Notes under the pieces: model-generated
Databases searched by the model: none
Told to the model about the DNA's origin: nothing
Seen by the model: the letters and a program-made list of their open reading frames with translations, nothing else
DNA from: Ectothiorhodospiraceae bacterium
Lineage (GTDB): Bacteria > Pseudomonadota > Gammaproteobacteria > HK1
Direction of reading: 5' to 3'
Length of the DNA stretch: 64,000 nucleotides
NCBI GenBank assembly: GCA_024234875.1
Contig: JACKNM010000006.1
Location: forward strand, 248,001-312,000
Made by a program: the position numbers and the translations under genes
In this document: positions 16,534 through 28,775 of the stretch, piece by piece
Position numbering within the stretch: position 1 is the stretch's first letter
Layout: each line of letters opens with the position of its first letter

Positions 16534-17090
16534 GCGCGCGCGCCCGAGCGAGCACGGCGATGCGCGCGGTGGGCCTCGTGCTGGCGACGCTCTGCGCGAC
16601 GCCTGCGCCGGCCTCGGAGTCCTTGGCACCCCTTTTGCAATCTGTCTCTCGACGCGGCGCTCAGACCGACCCGGCGGTCGGTGTCGTCGCCAGAGTCTCG
16701 GCGACGTCCGAGACGGGTCGCGGCGGTACCGGCCGGGAAGGACGTCGGTCGGTCGACGAGCTGGACGCGCCGGCGATCGACGAGGTCCTCGAGGTGGCGC
16801 CGCCGGGAGCCGGGTCGCCCGGGTCGGGCCCCCGCATCGACCCCTTCGCGCGACCGCTGCCGCCACCACCGCCGCCGCCGGAGCCGGAGCCGGTCGCGGC
16901 GCGGGCGGAGGCCCCGCTCGGAGCGCGCCTCACCGCCACCGTGATCGGCGGCCCGGAGCCGCTGGCACTGATCGACGGGCAGGTGCTCGGGGTCGGGGAG
17001 GCGGTGCAGGGGCACCGCGTGGTCGAGGTCGGTGAGGGGCGTGCGGTGCTCGAGCGTGACGGCCGGCGGACGGTCCTCACCCTGGAGTGA
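16530..17090 (+). CDS. PilP/GspC-like periplasmic linker protein
   Basis: 186 residues, GTG start overlapping the PilO-like stop. An N-terminal hydrophobic signal sequence (about 10-30) is followed by a disordered, Pro-rich linker (PLPPPPPPPEPEPV, about 107-125) and a C-terminal homology-region domain (about 130-186) with LIDGQVLGVGEAVQGHRVVE, the beta-sandwich pattern shared by PilP and the GspC HR domain. Its role would be to bridge the PilN-PilO complex to the N0 domain of the secretin. No lipobox is evident, unlike typical PilP. Confidence 0.7.
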   Translation: MSARARASTAMRAVGLVLATLCATPAPASESLAPLLQSVSRRGAQTDPAVGVVARVSATSETGRGGTGREGRRSVDELDAPAIDEVLEVAPPGAGSPGSGPRIDPFARPLPPPPPPPEPEPVAARAEAPLGARLTATVIGGPEPLALIDGQVLGVGEAVQGHRVVEVGEGRAVLERDGRRTVLTLE

Positions 17091-17141
17091 CCGGGGTGCC
17101 GGCCGACGGCCGGGAACGGATCGGGAACAGGAGGTCTGGCA

Positions 17142-18605
17142 GTGCGCGCACGCGGGTGGCTTCGAACCACCACCACGGCCCTGGTGGCGCTGGTCGTGCT
17201 CGGCCGCGTCGGCGAGCCGGTGCTCGGCGCGACGACGGTCGGTGCCGGCGTCGCCGGCGCTCCCGTGGCCGTCACCGACGGGCCGATGACCCTCACCTTC
17301 CGCGACACTCCGATCGAGGAGGTGTTCCAGATGCTGTCGCGCCAGGGACGCGTGAACATCTTGCTCGGGCGCGGGGTGACCGGCAGCGTGTCGGTGAATC
17401 TCTACGCGGTCGGGCTCGAGCACGCGATCGAGGTGATCGCGGAGACCGCCGGCTTCGTCGCCGAGCGCCGCGGCGACACCTGGATGGTGGTGGCTCGCGA
17501 CGACGCCGGGCGCGAGTCCGCCTCCGGGCGCACCACGGTGCGGACCTACAAGGTGCAGTACACCGATCCGGAGGTGGTGGCGACGGTGCTCGAGAAGCAC
17601 CTCTCCCGCTACGGCAAGATCACCCGCCTCGGCGGGCGCAACCTGCTGGTGGTGGAGGAGCTGTCGGACTTCCACCAGCGCATCGAGCGGTTGATCGGCG
17701 AGGTCGACCAGCGCCCGCGGCAGATCCTGATCGAGGCGAAGATCCTCGAGATCACGCTCAACGCCGACGACACCTTCGGCATCGACTGGAGCGCGGTGTT
17801 CGAGTCGGGGCAGGGCGCGTTCGGCGCGCGCGGGCTGTCCGCCCCGATCTCGAGCGGCTTCTTCCTGCGCCTGGTGAGTCCGGAGCTCCAGCTGTTCATC
17901 GACTCGCTGAGCGCGAAGGGACGGGTGCGCACGCTGTCCACGCCGCGACTGATGGTGCTCGAGCACCAGCCGGCCGAGGTGCTGGTGGGCGACCGGCTGG
18001 GCTTTCGGGTCACCACCACCGTGAACCAGGTGACGACGGAGTCGGTGGAGTTCGTCGAGTCGGGGGTGATCCTCAAGGTCCGCGCCTCCGTCGACCGTGA
18101 CGGCCAGATCCTCATGGAGCTGCACCCGGAGGTCAGCAACGGCAGCATCTCCGAGGGGATTCCCTCGGTGCGAACCACCGAGCTGACCACCCAGCTCCTG
18201 GCCCATGACGGCCAGCAGATCTTCATCGGTGGCCTGATCCGGACCCAGGCGCGCGAGTCGCGCAGCGGGCTCCCGGTGCTCTCCGAGGTTCCGTTGCTCG
18301 GCGGCCTGTTCTCGCGCACCGAGACCGCGACGCTCAACACCGAGACGGTGGTGATGATCTCGCCGCGGCTGGTCGACGCCGACCTCGCGGGTGCGTCGCA
18401 GTCCGCCGCGCGCAAGGTCCTCGCCGCCGAGCAGGGCCTCTCGCTACGCGCCGACCGCGCGCTCGGCACCCTGGAGCGCACGCTGCGGCGCGACCCGCTG
18501 CCGGCCGCTCGGGCCGGGCGTGACGACCTCGAGCCGCTGGCGCCGCCGGCACCGGCGGCGCCGGCGCGAGTGGTGAGCCCGCAGTGGCGCGACAGCGGGC
18601 GGTGA
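17142..18605 (+). CDS. Short outer-membrane secretin (GspD/PilQ/MshL family)
   Basis: 487 residues, GTG start preceded by a strong AGGAGG. A signal sequence (about 10-30) precedes one STN/N0-like domain (about 47-115), one secretin_N domain (about 127-195) and the secretin barrel (about 195-425), which ends with the family motif VPLLGGLFSRTE. The C-terminal tail (about 430-487) is Arg/Pro-rich. It lacks the AMIN domains of PilQ and the multiple N domains of GspD, so it is closest in size to MshL. It would form the outer-membrane gate for the filament or secreted cargo. No pilotin gene is seen beside it. Confidence 0.88.
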   Translation: MRARGWLRTTTTALVALVVLGRVGEPVLGATTVGAGVAGAPVAVTDGPMTLTFRDTPIEEVFQMLSRQGRVNILLGRGVTGSVSVNLYAVGLEHAIEVIAETAGFVAERRGDTWMVVARDDAGRESASGRTTVRTYKVQYTDPEVVATVLEKHLSRYGKITRLGGRNLLVVEELSDFHQRIERLIGEVDQRPRQILIEAKILEITLNADDTFGIDWSAVFESGQGAFGARGLSAPISSGFFLRLVSPELQLFIDSLSAKGRVRTLSTPRLMVLEHQPAEVLVGDRLGFRVTTTVNQVTTESVEFVESGVILKVRASVDRDGQILMELHPEVSNGSISEGIPSVRTTELTTQLLAHDGQQIFIGGLIRTQARESRSGLPVLSEVPLLGGLFSRTETATLNTETVVMISPRLVDADLAGASQSAARKVLAAEQGLSLRADRALGTLERTLRRDPLPAARAGRDDLEPLAPPAPAAPARVVSPQWRDSGR

Positions 18606-18763
18606 TGGTGCGCGGTGGGTGAGGGCCGCGCCATGTCGCGCGCAGTCGGCCGAATCTGTGGCCGCCGCCGCGTTTCCGGGGGTTCCTCGCCCGGGGCGTC
18701 GACGATAGAGTCCCTGCCGCCGACCTCGCTCCGGTGGTCGCCTCCGCCCGGCCGAGCTCCTCG

Positions 18764-19903
18764 ATGAACGATCGCGACGATCCACCGACGCAACCGTTGT
18801 TTCCGTGGAAGGCGGGTCGCCTCGGTGGCGACGTGGCGCCCGTGCTCGGGGTGGAGCTCGGCCAGGAGGCGTTGCACCTGGTCCAGCTCGCCGGCGGTGA
18901 CGGCATGCCGCGTATCCGCGTCGCGGCCTCCGTCCCCTGGGGCAGCGAGCGCGACGTGGCGCTGGGGTCGGCGCGGCGGCTTCGCGCGCTTCTCGACATG
19001 GCGCGCGATCAGGTGGATCTGCGGGGAGACGCGGCGGTGGTCTGCCTGCCTGCCGACCACGCGCGCCTGATGGTCGCCACCGTCCGGGTGAGCGACGGCA
19101 TGAGCGAGGAGGAGGCGTTTCGCGCCCAGGTCCTGGACCGCCTCGAAGGCGGGCCGGACGCCTGGCTCGTCGACCGGATCCCGCTCACCGTTCCCGATCC
19201 TGCGTGTGTCGAGCGGCGGATGATGCTCGCGCTGGTGGCCCGCGACGAGGCCGAGGCCTACCGCGCCTGTCTCGCCGACGCGGGTCTCGACGTCCGCGCC
19301 ACCGAGCTCGGCCCGGTGGCGCTGCGCCGCCTGGTCTCGGTGCTCGCCGGGCGCCCTCCGTACCCGAGCATGGTGCTGGTGAACATCGGGCGCACACGCA
19401 CGTTCCTGACCCTGGTCGCCGGTCGCCGGCTGGTGCTCGATCGACCGATCGCCGGTGGCGAGGACGACGTGCTGCGTGCGCTGGCGGTGGCGATGCGGAT
19501 GGCGGTGCCGGCGGTGCGGGTGATCCTCTATCGCTTCGGTCTCGTGCCGCGCGCCGATCTCCCCCAGCCGAGCGCGGCCGCCGGCGATCTCGGCGCCCAG
19601 CTCCGGCTGCGCGCGCGACCTGCCTTGACCGGCCTGGTGGAGGACATCCGCCAGCTCATGACCTACGCGGCGGCGCATCCGCGCGCCGGACCGGTGCAAC
19701 GGGTGCTGCTGCTCGGCTCCGCCGCGCGCTGGCCGGGGGGCGACTCCCTGCTCGGGGAGCTCCTCGGCGTCCCCGTCGAGCAACTCGACCCGCTGTCGCT
19801 CCTCGACGCGCTGCCGGGTGCCGCCGGCCATGTCGACCCCACTTGCCCGGCGGCGCTGGCGGTCGCGACCGGCTGCGCCCTCCACCATCACTCGACGCTC
19901 TGA
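18764..19903 (+). CDS. PilM-like actin-fold protein (second copy)
   Basis: 379 residues from the ATG at 18764; an in-frame GTG at 18734 is possible. It aligns along its length with the first PilM copy: GVELGQEALHLVQLA, ELGPVALRRLVSVLA and VNIGRTRTFLTLVAGRR correspond position by position. It follows the secretin after 158 bp rather than in the tight part of the operon. It may form a heteromer with the first PilM or connect the platform to the downstream kinase. MSHA systems can also carry two MshI proteins, so duplication has precedent. Confidence 0.72.
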   Translation: MNDRDDPPTQPLFPWKAGRLGGDVAPVLGVELGQEALHLVQLAGGDGMPRIRVAASVPWGSERDVALGSARRLRALLDMARDQVDLRGDAAVVCLPADHARLMVATVRVSDGMSEEEAFRAQVLDRLEGGPDAWLVDRIPLTVPDPACVERRMMLALVARDEAEAYRACLADAGLDVRATELGPVALRRLVSVLAGRPPYPSMVLVNIGRTRTFLTLVAGRRLVLDRPIAGGEDDVLRALAVAMRMAVPAVRVILYRFGLVPRADLPQPSAAAGDLGAQLRLRARPALTGLVEDIRQLMTYAAAHPRAGPVQRVLLLGSAARWPGGDSLLGELLGVPVEQLDPLSLLDALPGAAGHVDPTCPAALAVATGCALHHHSTL

Positions 19904-19964
19904 CCCGACCACCCGGCGCCCCGCTCAAGCGGACCCGCCCGGGCGCCGATAAGCCCGGGAGGAT

Positions 19965-19984
19965 GCCGCCAGCACGCTGGCGGC
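19965..19984. promoter_or_regulatory. Perfect inverted repeat before the hybrid kinase gene
   Basis: GCCGCCAGC-AC-GCTGGCGGC has 9-bp arms with a 2-bp centre, in the 121-bp gap between the second PilM gene and the hybrid kinase. There is no T-tract, so it is a poor intrinsic terminator. An operator, or an RNA hairpin that attenuates read-through, are the alternatives. Confidence 0.35.
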
Positions 19985-20024
19985 CGGACCGCCGGCCGAC
20001 TGGTGACGGGGGCGTCGAGAGAGC

Positions 20025-23858
<3,834 letters not shown>

Positions 23859-23883
23859 GGGCACCGTGCCTCGGCGCCGGCCT

Positions 23884-24558
23884 TCAGGCCACGGTGCCGC
23901 TCGTCGCCCGGCTCGGGAAGCACACCCCGGTGCCGCCGAGTCCGCAGTAGCCGCCGGGATTCTTCGCCAGGTACTGCTGGTGGTAGTCCTCGGCGTAGTA
24001 GAAGGGCGGCGCGTCCAGGATCTCGGTGGTGATGGCGCCGCGGCCGGCCGCCGTCAACGCTGCCTGGTAGGCGTCGCGCGAGGCCTGCGCCGCGGACCGC
24101 TGCGACGCGTCGTGGCAGTAGATCCCCGAGCGGTACTGGGTGCCGACGTCGTTGCCCTGACGCATTCCCTGGGTCGGGTCGTGAGCGGTCCAGAACACCT
24201 CGAGCAGGGTCTCGTAGTCGACCCGCTCGACGTGGTAGACGACCAGCACCACCTCGTTGTGCCCGGTGCGCCCGCTGCAGACCTCCTCGTAGGTCGGGTT
24301 CGGCGTGTAGCCGGCCGCGTATCCGACCGCGGTGGTATACACCCCTGGCGTCTCCCAGAAGCGGCGCTCCGCCCCCCAGAAGCAGCCGAGGCCGAACATC
24401 GCCCGCGCGGTCCCGGCGGGAAAGGGGGCCTCGAGCCGATTGCCGTTCACGTGGTGCCGCGCGGGCACCGGCATCGACTGCGTGCGTCCTGGCAGAGCGT
24501 CGGACGGATCGGGCATCTCGGCCTTCTTGCGTAGCCAGAGCATCGGCGCCACCTCCAC
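23884..24558 (-). CDS. msrA: Peptide methionine sulfoxide reductase A
   Basis: 224 residues. The catalytic GCFWGAE motif is present (about residues 58-64), followed by the MsrA core (GYAAGYTPNPTYEEVCSG, GHNEVV) and recycling cysteines near the C terminus (GGYCGLGGTGVC). It reduces methionine-S-sulfoxide in oxidised proteins using thioredoxin. The length and roughly 45-residue N-terminal extension match the E. coli MsrA subtype. No signal peptide, so it is cytoplasmic. It converges with the hybrid kinase gene 25 bp away. Confidence 0.95.
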   Translation of the reverse strand: MEVAPMLWLRKKAEMPDPSDALPGRTQSMPVPARHHVNGNRLEAPFPAGTARAMFGLGCFWGAERRFWETPGVYTTAVGYAAGYTPNPTYEEVCSGRTGHNEVVLVVYHVERVDYETLLEVFWTAHDPTQGMRQGNDVGTQYRSGIYCHDASQRSAAQASRDAYQAALTAAGRGAITTEILDAPPFYYAEDYHQQYLAKNPGGYCGLGGTGVCFPSRATSGTVA

Positions 24559-24646
24559 TGCGTGTCACGCGCCCGAGTGTGCATCGCCACCCGGGCCGCC
24601 ACAAGGCGGGCCGGGCGCGGGCGCCCGACACCGCGCCCGGTCGCGG

Positions 24647-27600
24647 TCAGGCCCGGTCCTTGCGCGCGAGCTCGATCGACCAGCGCGCGTCGCCGAGCTG
24701 GTGCTGGACGGCGTGGCTCGGGGTCCACCCGGCGGTGGGCGCGCTCTCGGCCAGGGTCTCGGCGAGGAGCAGGCCTCGGTGCTCGGCGAGCGCGGCCTCG
24801 ACCTCCGCGCTGCCGGTGACGTGCAGCGCGATGCGGTCCGACACCTCGAGGCCGGCCTGCTTGCGCGCCTCCTGCACCGTGCGGATGAGCTCGCGGGCGA
24901 GGCCCTCGCGCTCGAGCGCCGGGGTGAGCCGGGTGTCGAGGCCGACCAGGTAGCCGCCGTCCTCCGCGCTCGCCCAGCCCTCGGCCGAGCCGGTCTCGAC
25001 CAGCACGTCCTCGGGCTCGAACCCCTCGGTGTGGCCGCCGACGACGAGCTCGAAGCCCTTACCGGCGGCGACGGCGGTGGCGATCGCGGTGGCGTCGGCC
25101 GCCGCCAGCGCCTCGCGCAGCGCCGGGATGCGAGGGCCGAAGCGCTTGCCGATGCGCGGCAGGTTGGGCTTCAGGCGATAGCTCACCAGCTGGGCGTCGC
25201 GCGGCGCGAGCTCGAGCGCCTTCACGTTCAGCTCCTCCAGGATCTGGTCCTCGAAGCGACGCACCGCCGCTGCCGCCGCCTCGTCCGGGACGCGCACCAG
25301 CATCCGCGCGAGCGGCTGACGGGTACGCTGCCGGGTGTCGTTGCGCGCGGTTCGCCCGAGCCCCACCACGCGCTGCACCACCGCCACCGCGTCGAGCAGC
25401 GCGGCATCGGCGCGCTCGGGGATCGGTGTCGGCCAGTCGGCCATGTGCACGCTGAGCGGCGCGTCGGCACGGACCTTGCGGACCAGGTTCTGATGCAGCG
25501 ACTCGGTGACGAACGGCATCAGCGGCGCGGCGAGTCGGCTCACCGCCACCAGGCACTCGTACAGCGTCAGATAGGCCGACTGCTTGTCGCGACCGGCCTC
25601 CGACTTCCAGAAGCGACGGCGATTGCGCCGCACGTACCAGTTGCTGAGCTGGTCGACGAAGCCCTCGATCGCCTGCCCGGCACCCTGCGCGTCGTACCGG
25701 TCCATGGCGTCGGAGACGGTGGTGACGGTGCGGTCGAGCAGGGCCAGCACCCAACGGTCGATCTCGGGACGCTCGGCGACCGGCACCGCGTCGTCGAGAT
25801 CGACCGCATCGAGCCGCGCGTAGAGCACGAAGAACGCGTAGGTGTTCCACAGCGTGTTCAGGAACGTGCTGGCGACGTCGGCGACGAGCTCCACCGAGAT
25901 GCGCTTCTGGGCCTCCGGCGCGATGCGCGCGGCGAGATACCAGCGCAGCGCGTCGGCGCCCACGGTGTCGAAGACGTCGTAGGGATCGACGATGTTGCCC
26001 TGCGACTTCGACATCTTCTTGCCGTCCTTGTCCACGATGTGCGCGAGGCACACGCAGTTGCGGAACGACACGCTGTCGGAGACCAGGGTCGCGATCGCGT
26101 GCAGGGTGTAGAACCAGCCGCGGGTCTGGTCGATCGCCTCGCAGATGTAGTCGGCGGGGAAGGACTGCTCGAACCGCTCGCGATTCTCGAACGGGTAGTG
26201 CCATTGCGCGTAGGGCATGGCGCCGGAGTCGAACCAGCAGTCGATCACCTCCGGGACGCGCCGATACTCGCGCCCGTTGTCGGGGTGTGTGAAGGTCACC
26301 TCGTCGATCGCCGGGCGATGGAGATCGACGTCGCGCAGGCTGCGCCCGGCGAGGCGCTCGAGCTCCGCCACCGAGCCGATGCACATGAAGTCGCCGGCGC
26401 CGTCGGTCCACACCGGCAACGGCGTGCCCCAGAAGCGCTCGCGCGACAGCGCCCAGTCGATGTTGTTCTCCAGCCAGTTCCCGAAGCGGCCGTCGCGGAT
26501 GTTCGGCGGCACCCAGTTGATGGTGCGGTTGAGCTCGACCATGCGGTCACGGACCGCGGTGGTGCGGATGTACCAGGCGTGCTTGGCGTAGTAGATGAGC
26601 GGGTCGCCGGTGCGCCAGCCGAACGGGTAGTTGTGCAGGTAGCGCTCGGCGCGCAGCAGCAATCCGCGCTCGCGCAGCAGATCGGTGAGGATCGGATCCG
26701 CTTCCTTGAAGAACTTGCCGGCGACCGGCTCGACCTCCGGGAGGAAGTAGCCGTCGAGTCCGACGCCGTGCACGATCGGCAGGCCGTTCGCCTCGCCGAG
26801 CCGCAGATCGTCCTCACCGTAGGCGGGTGCGATGTGGACGATGCCGGTGCCGTCCTCGGTGGAGACGAACTCGGCCGGCAGCACCCGCCACGGATCGCCG
26901 CCGTCCGCCGCCAGGTAGTCGAAGGGGCGTCGATAGCGCTTGCCGAGCAGATCCTGGCCCTTGACCCGACGCAGCACCTCGCCGGCGCTGTCGCCGAGCA
27001 CCGGCGCGACCAGGGCCTCGGCGAGGACCAGGGTCTCGTCGTCGTGGCGGACGTAGACGTAGTCGACGTCCGGGTGCACCGCGAGTGCGAGGTTCGAGGG
27101 CAGCGTCCACGGCGTGGTGGTCCACACCAGGAAGCTCACCCCGTCCTCGCCCTCGATCGGGAAACGGACGTAGACCGAGGGGTCCTCGACCTCCTTGTAG
27201 CCGAGCGCGACCTCGTGCGAGGAGAGCGTGGCGCCGATGCGTGGGTCGTAGGGGACGACCTTGTGCCCCTGGTAGATGAGGCCCTTGTCCCAGATCGTCC
27301 TCAGCAGCCACCACACCGACTCGATGTAGTCGTTGTTCAGGGTGTAGTAGGCGTCCTCCATGTTCACCCAGAAGCCCATGCGCTCGGTCATCCGCTCCCA
27401 GTCGGCGATGTAGCGCATGACCGATTCGCGGCAGCGACGGGTGAACTCGGCGACACCGACCTCGCGCTCGATGCGCGACTTGTCGAAGATGCCGAGCTCT
27501 TTCTCGATCTCGTGCTCGACCGGCAGGCCGTGGGTGTCCCAGCCGGCCTTGCGCGGGCAGTGGAAGCCGCGCATCGACTTGTAGCGCGGGAACATGTCCT

Positions 27601-27796
27601 TGTAGGTCCGCGCCAGCACGTGGTGGATCCCGGGGCGACCGTTGGCGGTCGGTGGGCCCTCGTTCCAGACGTAGAGCGGTCGCCCGGCGCTCGCCTCCAG
27701 CGCGCGCTCGAACACGCGTTGGTCGCGCCAGAACGCGAGCACCGCGGTCTCGAGCGCGGGACCGTCGTATCTTCCTGGGACTTCGTCGAACGCCAT
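24647..27796 (-). CDS. ileS: Isoleucyl-tRNA synthetase, type 2 (long form)
   Basis: 1049 residues from the ATG at 27796, with GGAGG 7 nt upstream. Class I signatures are PPTANGRPGIHHVLA (the HIGH region as written in type 2 enzymes) and KKMSKSQGN, with an editing domain between them and a long C-terminal anticodon-binding region. Typical gammaproteobacterial IleS is type 1, about 940 residues, and sits between ribF and lspA; neither neighbour is here. The type 2 form, common in eukaryotes and many actinobacteria, together with the T-box-like leader, suggests acquisition by transfer. It charges tRNA-Ile; whether another ileS exists elsewhere cannot be seen. Confidence 0.93.
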   Translation of the reverse strand: MAFDEVPGRYDGPALETAVLAFWRDQRVFERALEASAGRPLYVWNEGPPTANGRPGIHHVLARTYKDMFPRYKSMRGFHCPRKAGWDTHGLPVEHEIEKELGIFDKSRIEREVGVAEFTRRCRESVMRYIADWERMTERMGFWVNMEDAYYTLNNDYIESVWWLLRTIWDKGLIYQGHKVVPYDPRIGATLSSHEVALGYKEVEDPSVYVRFPIEGEDGVSFLVWTTTPWTLPSNLALAVHPDVDYVYVRHDDETLVLAEALVAPVLGDSAGEVLRRVKGQDLLGKRYRRPFDYLAADGGDPWRVLPAEFVSTEDGTGIVHIAPAYGEDDLRLGEANGLPIVHGVGLDGYFLPEVEPVAGKFFKEADPILTDLLRERGLLLRAERYLHNYPFGWRTGDPLIYYAKHAWYIRTTAVRDRMVELNRTINWVPPNIRDGRFGNWLENNIDWALSRERFWGTPLPVWTDGAGDFMCIGSVAELERLAGRSLRDVDLHRPAIDEVTFTHPDNGREYRRVPEVIDCWFDSGAMPYAQWHYPFENRERFEQSFPADYICEAIDQTRGWFYTLHAIATLVSDSVSFRNCVCLAHIVDKDGKKMSKSQGNIVDPYDVFDTVGADALRWYLAARIAPEAQKRISVELVADVASTFLNTLWNTYAFFVLYARLDAVDLDDAVPVAERPEIDRWVLALLDRTVTTVSDAMDRYDAQGAGQAIEGFVDQLSNWYVRRNRRRFWKSEAGRDKQSAYLTLYECLVAVSRLAAPLMPFVTESLHQNLVRKVRADAPLSVHMADWPTPIPERADAALLDAVAVVQRVVGLGRTARNDTRQRTRQPLARMLVRVPDEAAAAAVRRFEDQILEELNVKALELAPRDAQLVSYRLKPNLPRIGKRFGPRIPALREALAAADATAIATAVAAGKGFELVVGGHTEGFEPEDVLVETGSAEGWASAEDGGYLVGLDTRLTPALEREGLARELIRTVQEARKQAGLEVSDRIALHVTGSAEVEAALAEHRGLLLAETLAESAPTAGWTPSHAVQHQLGDARWSIELARKDRA

Positions 27797-28090
27797 GGCC
27801 TGCCTCCGCCGCACGCAACGCCCCGCCGCACGGAGTCGAGAAGAGGACTCCCGCGACCGGGGCGGCGTGCTCGCAGCGGGGTCGACCCGCGAGGAACGCC
27901 GCGTTACCACCCGGCTTCGTCGCCGCCTCGCGGCGGGCGACCTCGGTGAGTGACGGCGCGGCCTTCGCCATTGCGGCACGGGCGGCGCGAGCACTTCGGC
28001 CCGATGTCGGGGGCCAGCCGGCCGAGCCTACTGAGGTCGAGCGACCGGTTCGGTCGGCGGCTCCGGGGTGATGTTCACCGGGTCGCGGCG
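27797..28090 (-). promoter_or_regulatory. T-box leader (translational, ultrashort stem I type) of ileS
   Basis: On the minus strand the leader contains GCCGGGTGGTAACGCGGCG (27897-27915), which matches the T-box consensus GGGTGGNACCGCG at all but one position. The UGGU in the bulge complements the ACCA end expected for tRNA-Ile. Upstream lies the short hairpin GGTGAACATCACC (28078-28066) displaying AUC, an isoleucine codon (28072-28070). It is followed by a GAAC (28051-28048) and an AGTA (28032-28029), the two halves of a stem II S-turn. No T-rich terminator follows. Hairpins and the GGAGG next to the ATG fit a sequestrator design that opens when uncharged tRNA-Ile binds. A TAAGAT -10-like box at 28221-28216 could start this transcript. 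This architecture is known from actinobacterial ileS. Confidence 0.78.
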
Positions 28091-28296
28091 CGAGGCTCAC
28101 ACCCTCCCTCGCTCGCTCGGGCCGCGATGGACCGACTACTCGTCCCCATCGACGCCTCGTTCGCGGCGGGTGCACCGGAGTGGCCTCCGGACGGCCCGTG
28201 GCCCGCGAGCCGCGGATCTTACCAGCATCGCCGCCGCCGCGGGACCGTTGCGCGTTCGGGTCCGTGGCCGAGCGCGGCGGTGCGCCCGGCGCCGGC

Positions 28297-28638
28297 TCAG
28301 TCGCGGACCTTGCGGTGGATGTGGGGCAGGGTATCGGCGTCGCCGGCACGCATGTAGCGGGCCTCGCCGTCGGTCGCGGTGACGTTCTCCCACACCCCCT
28401 GGTCGCGCCGCACGAGCTTGGTGAACCCGGCGTTCTTGAGCTGAGCGTTGCCGGCGCTGACGTGGACGGCCGGCGCGCCGGTGATCACCCGATGCACCGC
28501 GGCGAGCGGGTCGGTGTCCCCGAGGGGAATCTGGGCCACGTAGCAGACCTCGCCCCAGAACCGAAGGGTGACGTCGATCGGGTGGGTCACCTCGACCGTG
28601 CGCCCGTTGGCGTCGCAGTGGTAGTCGTAGGCCGGCAC
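28297..28638 (-). CDS. FmdB-like small protein with degenerate zinc ribbon
   Basis: 113 residues from the GTG at 28638 (VPAYDYHCDANGRTVEV), with GGGAGA just upstream; an ATG at 28668 would add ten residues. The opening resembles FmdB-family zinc ribbons, where YxYxCxxCG starts the first knuckle, but here the second Cys of the pair is Asn (CDANG) and only one later Cys is seen (GEVCYVAQ). Zinc binding is therefore doubtful. It lies upstream of ileS on the same strand with the ileS leader in between. The function of this family is not established. Confidence 0.5.
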   Translation of the reverse strand: MPAYDYHCDANGRTVEVTHPIDVTLRFWGEVCYVAQIPLGDTDPLAAVHRVITGAPAVHVSAGNAQLKNAGFTKLVRRDQGVWENVTATDGEARYMRAGDADTLPHIHRKVRD

Positions 28639-28775
28639 GCTCGCTCTCCCGCTGACCTCACGGATCATCGGGCCGTCGCCCGAAAGATCAAGCCGTGCCC
28701 GCGAGGTCCTGCGACGAGCATACCGCGCGAGGGTCGGCTACCCTTCGCCGAAGTCGAGGAGCGGACCCCACGACC

